Of a DNA stretch of 39,274 nucleotides, positions 24,682 through 34,500 are shown piece by piece (the first letter of the stretch is position 1; each line of letters starts with the position of its first letter). The translations under genes and the position numbers were made by a program. The stretch comes from Candidatus Abawacabacteria bacterium RBG_16_42_10 (GTDB taxonomy: Bacteria; Patescibacteriota; Gracilibacteria; RBG-16-42-10), in NCBI GenBank assembly GCA_001773455.1, contig MEWR01000014.1, positions 1,548-40,821 on the forward strand, in the 5' to 3' direction. Under the pieces are notes generated by a model, which searched no databases, was not told the DNA's origin, and worked only from the letters and a program-made list of their open reading frames with translations.

Positions 24682-24785
24682 TTCAGAGTGCAGAGCGCTG
24701 AGTTCAGAGTGATGAGTTGAAGTTTCTGCACTCTGCATTCAGCCTGCCCGCCGAAGCTCTTGCGAAGGAGGGAACTCTGCACTCA
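24682..24785. repeat. Family B repeat with nested unit between convergent stops
   Basis: TTCAGAGTGCAGAGCGCTGA starts right after the DUF1385 TAG. TCTGCACTCTGCATTCAG and GAACTCTGCACTCA form the other arm, split by CCTGCCCGCCGAAGCTCTTG. The gap separates the DUF1385 gene from the pilin-like array. Confidence 0.75.
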
Positions 24786-24788
24786 TTG

Positions 24789-25364
24789 TTATCTTCCAAA
24801 TCCGAGGAATTGCAGAATAATATACACAAAGCTCCATGCCAGCATCAGAATGGCAAATCCCAGCACCACATTGAAAAGATTTTTCTTAGCTTTTCCTATG
24901 GCATCAGCACGACCTTGTGCCAGTAAAAACTGAATAGCGGAAAAAACAATTGCCACGATAGCAATAATCGCGACAAAATTGAGCACATTATTCACAACAG
25001 TAGTAATCAATGCTTCCACTCCACCGGAACCAGGTAAACCATGAGCAGGTGGGGCTACGATTTGTAGTGGAGAACCGGAAGATCCGGCTCCCCCTGATGT
25101 GGGACTACCCAACTCAGCCGAGCCAGGTGCAGACCCCGCTGTCGGTGCTGGCACTCCTGTTCCAATATCCGCAGATCCGGGTTCCGATCCTGTTGGAGCT
25201 GCCGGCACTCCGGTTCCAATACCCGCAGATCCGGGTTCCGAACCCTCAGGTGGTGGTGGCATGGTCACTTCCGTGCCAGCAAAAACAATTTGCAGTGAAC
25301 ATAACAGGCTTATTGCAATGAGCAAAACACGACCGAATAAAAAATACAGACTTTTAACCACCAT
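24789..25364 (-). CDS. T4SS_pilin-like protein with Pro/Gly/Ser repeat linker (array gene 12)
   Basis: The 191-residue protein has a signal peptide (about 1-29, ending IVFAG). Three degenerate 18-residue repeats follow (GSEPGSAGIGTGVPA, GSEPGSADIGTGVPA, GSAPGSAELGSPTSG). The C-terminal two-helix module shared by this cluster comes last: a hydrophobic helix, SAIQFLLAQGRADAIGKAKK, then a second helix. The GD of the usual motif is GR here. TrbC/VirB2-type pilin-like proteins have this two-helix layout and can polymerise or form channels. Its ATG overlaps the previous gene's end by 11 bp. It is the last gene of the array before the convergent DUF1385 gene. Confidence 0.78.
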   Translation of the reverse strand: MVVKSLYFLFGRVLLIAISLLCSLQIVFAGTEVTMPPPPEGSEPGSAGIGTGVPAAPTGSEPGSADIGTGVPAPTAGSAPGSAELGSPTSGGAGSSGSPLQIVAPPAHGLPGSGGVEALITTVVNNVLNFVAIIAIVAIVFSAIQFLLAQGRADAIGKAKKNLFNVVLGFAILMLAWSFVYIILQFLGFGR

Positions 25365-26463
25365 AGAAAATTCTCGTTACAAAGATAATAATCAAATATG
25401 CAAATGATGCGATCACAAGACCGACCACCGTAAGTGTAATCACCTGCTTCGCCTTGCCGACCTGTGCATCGTCACCACGGGCAGTCATATAGAGTATACC
25501 TCCATACATGATCGACAGCACTGCGATGATTGCGAGAAACCCGGAAATATAATTGATCGCATTATTGATAATCCTATCGATACTGATACGGCCAAATGTA
25601 GAAAAAGGAGTAACATTTACAAAACCCGGCCCGGTATAGATGGTACCAGGTGCGATACCGGAGGTGGGAGCACCACCACCGCTTACATCAGTAGAAAGCG
25701 GTTCAGATCCACTCGTAGCACCAGGAGAAGGAGAGACTACAGCTCCAGGTCTATGCGCTATAGAAGTTGCCATCTCATCTTGGCAAGGATGGCCAGACGA
25801 GGCCCTCACTGCGTCCCTCAACTGCGGACCAGTTGACGAATCAGTAATACCTGATAATTGCCAATTTGCACTTCCGCCAGCACCGTTCTGCATAAGACAA
25901 TCACTGAAAGCATTGAGCTTGGTTCGCGCTGCTTGATCTCTACCACTTGGGCTGCCTTGATTACTATCATAAGGACCAATTGGTGGGCTGTTTCCAGGAA
26001 GACCATTGCGCCAGATAAGTATAATATTTGCTCTATCCCTCACAACAACAGGCGCATATCTGCCATTAGAATCACGATTTCCTGCCTGCTCGGCATTGTA
26101 CACGGCAACATGTTGACTGTGACATGGATGATTTGCGTCTTCATTCATGGCCGCAATAAGTTGTGCAGTTGTTGCAGTCTCCAACGTACCACCAAATTGC
26201 CAGTTCTTACTACCTTCCGGACCTGTGTATAAACATGTCACCACAGCATCCAACGCATTGATAATATTCGTACGATACGTTTGTGTCGGTTGATTAGGTT
26301 GTCCGGCAACAGGATCACGATATGTGGACTCATAAAGTGTGTAGTATTGGTGAATATAATCCTGTACCACTCCAGCAAAAGCCACGGGAATCACTGCAAG
26401 AAATATACTGGCAGTGAAGAGAGAAAGAATAATTTTTTTCCAGTACTTTTGGAATTTCATCAT
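25354..26463 (-). CDS. Pilin-like protein with tandem Cys/HPC ectodomain, paralog B (array gene 11)
   Basis: The 369-residue protein has a signal peptide (about 1-31, ending AVIPVAFAG) and a ~210-residue ectodomain. The ectodomain holds two related units of about 55 residues, each with one Cys, an NWQ and an HPC: VVTCLYTGPEGSKNWQFGG...ANHPC and DCLMQNGAGGSANWQLSG...SGHPC. A Pro/Ser/Gly linker leads to the two-helix pilin-like module YGGILYMTARGDDAQVGKAK. I do not recognise the ectodomain. It is nearly identical to that of the neighbouring upstream gene, but the two C-terminal modules differ. The start overlaps that gene's stop as ATGA. Functionally it is probably an exposed subunit. Confidence 0.78.
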   Translation of the reverse strand: MMKFQKYWKKIILSLFTASIFLAVIPVAFAGVVQDYIHQYYTLYESTYRDPVAGQPNQPTQTYRTNIINALDAVVTCLYTGPEGSKNWQFGGTLETATTAQLIAAMNEDANHPCHSQHVAVYNAEQAGNRDSNGRYAPVVVRDRANIILIWRNGLPGNSPPIGPYDSNQGSPSGRDQAARTKLNAFSDCLMQNGAGGSANWQLSGITDSSTGPQLRDAVRASSGHPCQDEMATSIAHRPGAVVSPSPGATSGSEPLSTDVSGGGAPTSGIAPGTIYTGPGFVNVTPFSTFGRISIDRIINNAINYISGFLAIIAVLSIMYGGILYMTARGDDAQVGKAKQVITLTVVGLVIASFAYLIIIFVTRIFYGG

Positions 26464-27623
26464 GGTGTCGTTTCTAGTAAAAGAGTATTGAGGACCGTCA
26501 CAATAGTCAAAGCTGACAATGCCAATATCATGGCGATGATGGAATACAGAATAATATCCCGAGCCTGTTTGACCTTGGCCGGATCTCCGGCGGCCATGAT
26601 GTATTGATACCCACCCCAGACGATAAATATCACCATCACTCCTACGATGAGGGGAAGTATGCGACGAACAAGTAAATCAAAAAGAAAATTCATCAGCCCC
26701 GATATACTCGGTGTACTGCCCGAAGCAAAACCGGGTGTCAGCACATCCTCAGATCTCGGCTCGACAATTCTTTGATAAAGAGGTCGATCATCGATAGTGG
26801 GACTTGCCCCAGCTCCGGTACTCGTGAGAGGAGTACCAGTACCAGCTTCTGTAGCACCCGGGGTGGAGCCCTCCGGAGGCGGAGTGTCACCGGTGGAAGG
26901 AGCAGCTACAGCTTCAGGTCTATGCGCCACAGAAGTTTCCAACTCATCTTGGCAAGGATGGCCTGACGAGTTCCTCACTGCGTCCCTCAACTGTGGACCA
27001 GTGGACGAATCAGTAATACCTGACAATCGCCAATTTGCCTGACCGTTTGTTCCATTCTGCATGAGACAATCATCAAATGCATTAAGTTTTGTACGTGCAG
27101 CTTGATCTCTACCACTTGGGCTGCCTTGATTACTATCATAACGAGCGATTGGTGGGTCGTTTTCAGGAAGACCATTGCGCCAGATAAGTATCATATCTGC
27201 TCTATCCCTCACAACAACAGGAGCATATTTTCCATTGGGATCATTGTTACCTGCCTGTTCTGCGTTATATACAGCTACATGTTCATCGTGACAAGGATGA
27301 CTAGCATCACTGTTCATTGCATTAATAAGTTGCGACGTTGTTGCCGTTTCTTGTGTACCACCAAATTGCCAGTTCTTACTACCTTCCGGACCTGAATATA
27401 AACATGTCACCACAGCATCCAACGCATTGATAATATTCGTACGATACGGTTGTGCCGGTTGATTCGGCTGACCTGCAACAGGGTCACGATACCTTGATTC
27501 AAATGCTCTGTAATACTGATGAATATAATCCTGTACCACTCCGGCAAAGGCGACAGGAATGACTGCGAAAAACATACCGACAACGAACAATGAAAGAACG
27601 AATTTTGTAAATAAATTTTTCAT
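26460..27623 (-). CDS. Pilin-like protein with tandem Cys/HPC ectodomain, paralog A (array gene 10)
   Basis: The 387-residue protein has the same signal peptide end and ectodomain as the next gene. The two units contain VVTCLYSGPEGSKNWQFGG with SHPC, and DCLMQNGTNGQANWRLSG with GHPC. Stretches of DNA are almost identical between the two, pointing to recent duplication or gene conversion. The linker is longer and carries GSTPGATEAGTGTPLTSTGA, similar to the linker repeats of the last array gene. The C-terminal module is WGGYQYIMAAGDPAKVKQAR with flanking helices. It lies 3 bp after the preceding pilin-like gene and overlaps the next start by 4 bp. Confidence 0.78.
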   Translation of the reverse strand: MKNLFTKFVLSLFVVGMFFAVIPVAFAGVVQDYIHQYYRAFESRYRDPVAGQPNQPAQPYRTNIINALDAVVTCLYSGPEGSKNWQFGGTQETATTSQLINAMNSDASHPCHDEHVAVYNAEQAGNNDPNGKYAPVVVRDRADMILIWRNGLPENDPPIARYDSNQGSPSGRDQAARTKLNAFDDCLMQNGTNGQANWRLSGITDSSTGPQLRDAVRNSSGHPCQDELETSVAHRPEAVAAPSTGDTPPPEGSTPGATEAGTGTPLTSTGAGASPTIDDRPLYQRIVEPRSEDVLTPGFASGSTPSISGLMNFLFDLLVRRILPLIVGVMVIFIVWGGYQYIMAAGDPAKVKQARDIILYSIIAMILALSALTIVTVLNTLLLETTP

Positions 27624-27626
27624 AAC

Positions 27627-28298
27627 CTAAAATGGTACTCGTAAAGTAGTGCCACCGGGACCGGTTTGTAGTGGGCCGACACCAACGCCGGGATTGAGCG
27701 CGGCACCGATATTGAGAAGTGTAGCTACCAAAGCATAAATACCGAAAACAATAATCATACTCATGACAGTTCCCCAAAGTACTTTTTTTGCCTTGTCCAA
27801 TTTGGCTTGATCACCGCTCGCAGTGATGTAGAGGAAACCACCCCAAATGATAAACACTATTGCTACAGCACCAAGGAAGCTCAACATAAAATTACTAAGT
27901 GCAGCAAATCCTTCTCTGGCGGTAGTAATCCGACTAAAAAACTGTCCCTGATACTGGCTACTATATTGTGTAGGACTGAGACCGGCTTGACCACCACTCT
28001 CATCAATAAATCCGCCCGACTCTCCCCCACTAGTCTCAAGTGTATTGTCTCCTGAACCAAAGTCTCTGTCTTCAGTAATCTCATCCTCTGGACTAGTCGG
28101 AGCATCTCCGGGAACACCACCAGGTACACCTCCGGGAATTCCCGATGGTGGAGCTGGGACTGTAGTCCCCGTTTGGGCAAAGACGGGAGAAGGGAAAATT
28201 AAAAATGTAAAATGTAAAATGTAAAATTGAAATGCAAAAATAAAAAGAAAAGAGACGAGTGAAGTTTTGAATTGAGAATTGAGAATTTTGAATTCCAT
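27627..28298 (-). CDS. Pilin-like protein with repeat-derived signal peptide (array gene 9)
   Basis: The 223-residue protein starts with a long hydrophobic signal region. Much of it is encoded by repeats: MEFKILNSQFKT comes from AATTGAGAATTGAGAATT units and QFYILHFTFLI from the 33-bp family D repeat, before FPSPVFAQTG. A Gly/Pro and acidic linker (GGVPGGVPGDAPTSPEDEIT) leads to the shared module WGGFLYITASGDQAKLDKAK with its two helices. The C-terminus GPGGTTLRVPF ends in Phe like other members. No alternative ATG gives a signal peptide without the repeats, so the repeats appear to be exapted as coding sequence. Confidence 0.76.
   Translation of the reverse strand: MEFKILNSQFKTSLVSFLFIFAFQFYILHFTFLIFPSPVFAQTGTTVPAPPSGIPGGVPGGVPGDAPTSPEDEITEDRDFGSGDNTLETSGGESGGFIDESGGQAGLSPTQYSSQYQGQFFSRITTAREGFAALSNFMLSFLGAVAIVFIIWGGFLYITASGDQAKLDKAKKVLWGTVMSMIIVFGIYALVATLLNIGAALNPGVGVGPLQTGPGGTTLRVPF
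28197..28229. repeat. 33-bp AT-rich repeat, family D, encoding part of a signal peptide
   Basis: Reverse complement of the copy at 8913-8945 with no mismatch. It is read in the coding frame of the pilin-like gene as QFYILHFTFLI. Confidence 0.9.
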
Positions 28299-28307
28299 GG
28301 TGGATTT

Positions 28308-28667
28308 TTAAAATGAAACCCCTACACCAATATTGAGTCCGGGGCCGGAAGATTGTGGAGCCACTCCTGTGCCGGGAGTACCGAAGACACTTATGATAGT
28401 GGCTACTACAGCAAAAGAAACGATGACAAGGAGAAATCCGATCACGGCACCTACCAGGATAGTACGTCCGCTTTTAAATTGCTCAGCATTGCCTGCGGCA
28501 GAGAGCATCTTTACTCCACCCCAGATCATCACCACTACTGCTAGAAGCCCCAGGAAACTCAAAATAATATTGATATAAAAAACCGCAATCGCTTCAACTG
28601 TCTGAGATGTGAGTAAGCCCGATCCTTGAGGATAGTCTGGCAATAATGCTGAAATTAAATAAGGCAT
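28308..28667 (-). CDS. Short pilin-like protein (array gene 8)
   Basis: The 119-residue product is little more than the two-helix module: a short N-terminal segment (LISALLPDYPQGSGLLTSQT), a helix, WGGVKMLSAAGNAEQFKSGR, a second helix, and the C-terminus GPGLNIGVGVSF. The usual GD is GN here. No cleavable signal is obvious, so the N-terminal helix may stay in the membrane. Its C-terminal motif matches those of array genes 2 and 3 and partly gene 7. It is 8 bp downstream of the preceding pilin-like gene. Confidence 0.76.
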   Translation of the reverse strand: MPYLISALLPDYPQGSGLLTSQTVEAIAVFYINIILSFLGLLAVVVMIWGGVKMLSAAGNAEQFKSGRTILVGAVIGFLLVIVSFAVVATIISVFGTPGTGVAPQSSGPGLNIGVGVSF

Positions 28668-28675
28668 ATATATTT

Positions 28676-29323
28676 CTAAAATAAACTACCGACTAAACTG
28701 CCAATTCCCGTTCCAATACCAAAATTTACACCGCCACCGCTGGTTGAGAGACATATGCCCGCCTGTGGAGTGGCGCATTCATTGACCCCACGTCGGGTAG
28801 CAGAAATGATCGTTGAAACGATAGCAAAGGCAATAACAACAACAAAGAAACCAACCAATGCGGATGTTAATACACTTTTAGCTTTTTTGAGTTTCCCGGC
28901 ATCACCAAATGCGGTTGTGTATTGGTACCCTCCATAGATCAGCATGATCAATACAATGAGCCCCAAGAAATCAAGGAAAAAATTAATGAGACTGACGATA
29001 TACGCTTCAATGGTGGGATATGCAGGAATAGTAAAAGCTCCGGGTTGTGCTGGTCTGACATCAAAACCACCGGGTCCCAATTGTGCATAAGGATTTGTCT
29101 CATTGGGATTTCTTCTCGGTGCTATGTCACTACTTTCTGAGCCGGTAGCAGTATCCGTTCCCCCGGTTCCCGTTTCCGTCACCAAAGAGGGAATATCTGA
29201 AGCGACACCGGAAATATCCGGCAACGAAAGTTGTGCATGAACATTTCCGGTAAAACTAAGAAAGCTTAAAAAAACACTTGCTCCCAGTAGTAACCGTACA
29301 AAAATGTTTGTGAAGGATTTCAT
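28676..29323 (-). CDS. Pilin-like protein with Ser/Thr-rich linker (array gene 7)
   Basis: The 215-residue protein has a signal peptide (about 1-30, ending NVHAQ), then a Thr/Ser/Gly-rich linker (VTETGTGGTDTATGSESSDI). The two-helix module follows: YGGYQYTTAFGDAGKLKKAK. After the second helix comes an extension with two cysteines (NECATPQAGICLSTS), then GGGVNFGIGTGIG and a final GSLF. The GxG-rich end resembles that of genes 2, 3 and 8. Its start is 15 bp after the PKD-fusion gene. The Ser/Thr linker is a plausible O-glycosylation target. Confidence 0.77.
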   Translation of the reverse strand: MKSFTNIFVRLLLGASVFLSFLSFTGNVHAQLSLPDISGVASDIPSLVTETGTGGTDTATGSESSDIAPRRNPNETNPYAQLGPGGFDVRPAQPGAFTIPAYPTIEAYIVSLINFFLDFLGLIVLIMLIYGGYQYTTAFGDAGKLKKAKSVLTSALVGFFVVVIAFAIVSTIISATRRGVNECATPQAGICLSTSGGGVNFGIGTGIGSLVGSLF

Positions 29324-29338
29324 GGGGATATGTATTCT

Positions 29339-31459
29339 TTATTCGGCAACGATTCTAATAGTCGCTTCATCAACTTGGCCTGCAACATCATTTACTCGAA
29401 GCACAACATTATAAATGCCGGGTTGACTAAATGTATGTTCGACAGTTCTACCGACACCGCTGGTGGTATCATCGAAAGTCCATTGATAATCAGTAATACT
29501 TCCTGTTGAACCCGATGCGTTGAAGAATATCGTCAGTGGCGCTGTACCTCGGGTACGACTCGCTTCTATCTGCGCAATTGGCGCGGGTACTCGAACAGCT
29601 ATTGCCATGGTTTGTTCGGCAGTTTGATTGGCAGTATCACGGACTGTGAGCTCTAGTGTATAAACGCCGGGCGAATTGTACGTATGTGAGACACGAGCAT
29701 TGCCGATAATTTTTGTTGCATCACCAAAATCCCATTCATAAGAAATGATATTTCCATTCGCAGAAAACGAGCCTGAAGCGTCGAAAGAAATCGTGAATGG
29801 CACATTTCCAGAGGGGGTGGCGGGATCAGTAGTGATCTGAATAATCGGTTTTTGGAGAGTTGGCGCTTTCACTTTGACAATCATCGATGTCGGTAAACTG
29901 TTTTGATTCTCATTGTCGGTGACGATGAGACTGACCGTAAATTGGCCGGCGCGTGTAAACGTATGTTCTACTCTTTGTCCTGAAATTTTTTCCGTACCAT
30001 CACCAAAGTCCCAGTCATAAGCAACTATGGTCCCATCAATATCAGTGGAACTTTCACCATTGAATGCTACGGTAAAAGGAAAGTCTCCCTCCAGCGCTCC
30101 TTTTTCCGGTGGAGGAGGATTTGAGCTAATCACCGCTTTCGGTAATTGCCTGGGATTGCCAACTTGTACATAAATATAATCTTCAGAGACATTATCATCA
30201 TTATCCTTCAAACGCACAGTGACTTTGTACGTGCCATTTTCCTTGAAGCTATGATTCACAATTTTTCCCGACTCTGGCTTATCACCATCTCCATAATCCC
30301 AATCATAACTCACGACTTGACCATCATCCGTTGAATCAGCAGCACTAAATCTCACTGCCAAGGGTTTAATACCGGTCACAACTTTTCTGTCTTCTTCCTC
30401 TACGAATGGAGGTGTAGTTGAAAGTTTAATTACTGGAGCATTGAGTGGTGGTAGGACATTGATTGCGACAGCATATACTGTAGTATCAAAATTATTGTCC
30501 GTGAGTGTAAGTGTAGCGGTATACGTACCTTCAGCAGCATACGTATGAGATGTTTTAAGATCTGTCGTATCGGCTCCCGTACCGCTGATCGGATCACCGA
30601 AATTCCACCCCTGACTGATGATCTGACCATTGGGATCGAGCGATTCACTCGCATCAAAATTCACGGCAAGAGGTGCAGGACCCGAAGTAGGATCAACCTC
30701 AACATTGGCGGTAGGACGAGTATTATTGATAACGACCAAAGCCTCTCTCTTATTTTCATTACTCCGAGCATCTGTCATCGTCAGTACAACGGTAAAGCGA
30801 CCCTCTGACTGAAATACATGAGTCAAAGATGGACCGGTTCCTGATTGTCCATCGCCAAAATCCCAAGCAAAAAAGTTACCGGGAGTCTGTACACCCGTCG
30901 CTGTAAATTTGACTTCAAAGGGTGCAGCCCCTGTTAAGTTGGCAGGTTCTGAAGTGATACGAAGACCGGTTTCTACCACGCGTTGTGGTAATTGAACATT
31001 TCCCAAAAGCAAAGTAAAAATAATCCACAAAACTGACACAATGATAAGAGATATCGTTGATCGAAAGAGTAGACGCCGCGCTCTTCTGACTTGATTCGGC
31101 TCGCTTAAAGCGGCCAAATACATAAAGCCACCAATTACCAAAGAAATGATAGAAATAACAAATATGACTCCAAAGACTACATTGACGACCTGCGACAAGA
31201 CAGTTCTTACATCAGCACCCACACCAAATGCGGATAATAAATTACCTCCACCTCCCAAAGCCGCAATAAACAAAGCGGTCAGAAAAATGAAAATAAAAAC
31301 AACACCTACCCAGACCAGAATTCGCCTGGCTCCTTGTTCACCACGAGGACGCATAGATTGCCTTCGGCCTCCTGTGTCTTTTACAGCAAATCGCTCAGTC
31401 ACTCGTTCTTGATTTGTAGGAGCCTTACGCTCAGGCGGAAAATCCGTTTCATTTGCCAT
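29339..31459 (-). CDS. Pilin-like module fused to six PKD domains (array gene 6)
   Basis: The 706-residue protein has a charged cytoplasmic N-terminus (about 1-45, RRQSMRPRGEQGARR) and one membrane span. The pilin-like two-helix unit follows, with IGGFMYLAALSEPNQVRRAR in place of the GD motif. Six PKD beta-sandwich domains come next, with cores AWDFGDGQSG, QGWNFGDPIS, SYDWDYGDGD, AYDWDFGDGT, SYEWDFGDAT and DYQWTFDDTT. PKD domains are extracellular binding or spacer modules. The fusion directly ties the pilin-like fold to surface display. It has no cleavable signal, so the N-terminal helix probably anchors it. It follows the 1002-residue PKD protein with an 85-bp repeat-containing gap. Confidence 0.85.
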   Translation of the reverse strand: MANETDFPPERKAPTNQERVTERFAVKDTGGRRQSMRPRGEQGARRILVWVGVVFIFIFLTALFIAALGGGGNLLSAFGVGADVRTVLSQVVNVVFGVIFVISIISLVIGGFMYLAALSEPNQVRRARRLLFRSTISLIIVSVLWIIFTLLLGNVQLPQRVVETGLRITSEPANLTGAAPFEVKFTATGVQTPGNFFAWDFGDGQSGTGPSLTHVFQSEGRFTVVLTMTDARSNENKREALVVINNTRPTANVEVDPTSGPAPLAVNFDASESLDPNGQIISQGWNFGDPISGTGADTTDLKTSHTYAAEGTYTATLTLTDNNFDTTVYAVAINVLPPLNAPVIKLSTTPPFVEEEDRKVVTGIKPLAVRFSAADSTDDGQVVSYDWDYGDGDKPESGKIVNHSFKENGTYKVTVRLKDNDDNVSEDYIYVQVGNPRQLPKAVISSNPPPPEKGALEGDFPFTVAFNGESSTDIDGTIVAYDWDFGDGTEKISGQRVEHTFTRAGQFTVSLIVTDNENQNSLPTSMIVKVKAPTLQKPIIQITTDPATPSGNVPFTISFDASGSFSANGNIISYEWDFGDATKIIGNARVSHTYNSPGVYTLELTVRDTANQTAEQTMAIAVRVPAPIAQIEASRTRGTAPLTIFFNASGSTGSITDYQWTFDDTTSGVGRTVEHTFSQPGIYNVVLRVNDVAGQVDEATIRIVAE

Positions 31460-31466
31460 AAAAGGA

Positions 31467-31499
31467 AATTAAAAATGTAAAATGTAAAATGTAGAATTG
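31467..31499. repeat. 33-bp AT-rich repeat, family D, intergenic copy
   Basis: AATTAAAAATGTAAAATGTA and the next 13 bases differ from 28197-28229 at one position. It lies between two PKD genes and just upstream of the start of the second. Confidence 0.85.
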
Positions 31500-31544
31500 C
31501 ATTCCCTAAATAATTTTAAATTTTTCATTTTAAACTTTAAATTG

Positions 31545-34500
31545 CTAAGGGCTAACCGTTATCGTTTGTGGCTCACTGTCCACTTGCACATCCTGACTAC
31601 CTTTTACTTTCAGTTCTACTTTATATGTTCCAGGTTGTTTGTAAATATGTGCTACTTTGGGCTGTTTACTGACAACAGTTTGATCATCGCCAAAATCAAA
31701 ACGGTACTCGGAGATTTGACCGTCGGGATCATTGGAACTACTGGCATCAAATTGCACTGTTAGTGGAGCTTTTCCGAATGTTGGGCTCATGACAAATCGT
31801 GCAGTGGGAGGAAGATCTTCGACTACTGCCTGTACCTGAACTCTATTCAATTTCGCAGCTCTCGTATCGGTAACCGTGAGAGTAACGGTAAATGTCCCCT
31901 GTCTTTTGTATTGATGAGTGGTTGTTGCACCGGATGCCAGTGGTGATCCATCACCAAAATCCCAAGAAAAATCCAGATCGGTAGTACTACCTTCGGTATT
32001 GATCGACTTGGAACCATCGAAATTAAAGAGTGTTGCAAGTGAACCGGTAAGTGGATAACTCGGAGTAAAAAACACTGAAGCAATAGGTCCACTACCATCA
32101 CCGACATGGATAGGATAGGCAGATATCGCCTCTTCTCCCTCACGATCGGCAACTTTGAGTGTCGCCAAATATCGCCCGGGTTCAGTATAGGTATGAGATT
32201 GCACTTCCACACCTTGGCTGATCGAAGTACTTCGCACAATTTCAGAACCATCACCAAAATCCCATTCAAAAGAGGTAATAGTATTCGTATCAACACGCGT
32301 AGTGAGACTACGGAAACCACCGCCTACCAAGTTCACTTGTAAAGGAGCCACACCAATCGCTTGTGAACCTTCCTGAATCTGCATAGTAGAGACAAGAAGG
32401 GATGTCACCGGTACCATTCGAGATACATCGGATGTCAGTCCTGCAGCATCAGTGACACGCAGTGTAACAAGATTATTTCCGACTTTATCCAATGTTCTTG
32501 TGACCTCAGGATCGCGACTACTTGAGAGATCAAAGATATTGTCCCCATCAAAATCCCAGCTGAATGACAAAACATCATTGGTATCAGGATCAGAAGAAGC
32601 AGTCGCATCAAAAGTTATTTTATTGGGGACATATGGATCATATGAAAAATCAAAAGCGGCCAAAGGCGGACTGGACTCCACAAAGAAGCGATGGCTGACA
32701 CGGCCACTTACCGTACCCAAACTCGTCGTCACCTGAAGAGACACTTCATAGCGACCGGGCTTCGGAAAGCTATAGGTAAATATTTTTTCATTAGACACTT
32801 TTACCACCTCATTTGCAGCAGATGTCACCCGCCAATCATATTTCGACACTGACCCTTGTGGAGACGAGGATGCTGTTGCATCAAACCTTACCTTACTGGC
32901 TGTTGTAAGCATTTCATCCGCCTGGAAATCAAAGTCTGCAGTCGGTGTATTGCTGTCATTCAAAATCATTGTTTTTGTCACTTGTCCAAAGTTTTGTGCC
33001 TCATCGGTAATTCTGAGTGTTACCGTATATGTACCGGGATTTTCATATGTATGAGTGACCTTCTCTTTGGCGCTCAATTGATTCTGATCTTGTATGACCG
33101 ACACCGTTCCGTCACCAAAATCCCATTCTGCTTGTACGAGTTGTGTGCGGGCATTGAAACCGGGCACCAATGCACCCACACTGTCCTCCGCAGTAAAGTC
33201 AAAAGCAGTTGGAGCGAAAATATTTTGCGTAAAGAACGTTTTGTCTGGATTAGACCATGTTGTCTGTGTAGCAGAACGAATTTGCAATTTCACATCCGGC
33301 GGGGCTGATAACACTTTAATTTTTTTCTTGGCTACCCCTGCCAATTGACCATTTTCTGCTCGTAAAACCAGTTCATAATCCCCAGGCACGCCATATGCAT
33401 GGGTCACAACTTCATTGTCCTGCCCGGTATCTTGTTTACCATCACCAAAATCCCATGTAAGTTTTAGTTTCCCTTGTGCTGAAGGATCATATGAAGCAGC
33501 GCCGGAAAGAGTGATAGGTTGATTTGCCGTCAGTAAAATCTCTTCAGGCACAGGTCCCAATACCGAATCTTGATCTGTCACAATGACAGAGACTGGATAT
33601 ACTGGAACAATTTTTACTTCTGCAGTCGCGGCAGAGAATCCCGATGGCCCTTGCACCATGAGTTTTACCAGATAGGTACCGGCTCTCGTATATGTATGCG
33701 AGACAAAAGGACCCACAGCAAACAAACCATCACCAAAATCCCAAAAATAACCGCTGGGATTGGGTATGGTACCAACAGCATCTTGAGATCCGGATGCATC
33801 AAAATTTATCACTTGGAATGTCGAATTGGTAGCTTTGGAAGCTTGATTGCTCCTCAAATTGGCTTTGACCTGTACAGCTCTTTCTCTATTGATGAAAAGT
33901 GACTGCAAAGAAGTATATAGGAAAACAGCAGCCTCCATTTGTTTCTGATATTCAGTGACATCTATATTGCCATTGTTAACTGCAGCCAATCCTCCGATCG
34001 CCATCACATTGTCCCCCACTCTTTGCAAACTCTCACCGATCAGCGACATGCTCGGAAAAAAGTACGGACCGGTTCCCTTCACTTCACTGAGTGCAGTAGA
34101 GGCATACACCATAGATTCAGCCAAAATATGCAACCCAAAACCACTCAATATAATCGCACTCTCAATAGGAATCACCTGTTGTCTTGCATTCATATCATCA
34201 CTGAGCTTTTTGAGAGCCGCCCCATACGTGGCGATCAAACGAGAAACATCAGTTTTTTCAGGCTCAACTTGCAAAATATAATCAGCAACTTGTTGTAAAT
34301 AGTTCGATATATACAAAAACCATTGTGATTGGATATCCATATTGCTCCGCACGTATGTGAGTTGCTGACGGAGAGAGAGATCAGTGTTCGGCACTGCTGT
34401 CGGCTGCACAGTGCCTGTGGGAGAAGGAACTGCAGTTATTTGACCCCCGGGAGTAATAAGAGTCGGTACTTCAACATCTGTAGTTGCGGCCATTACCGAA

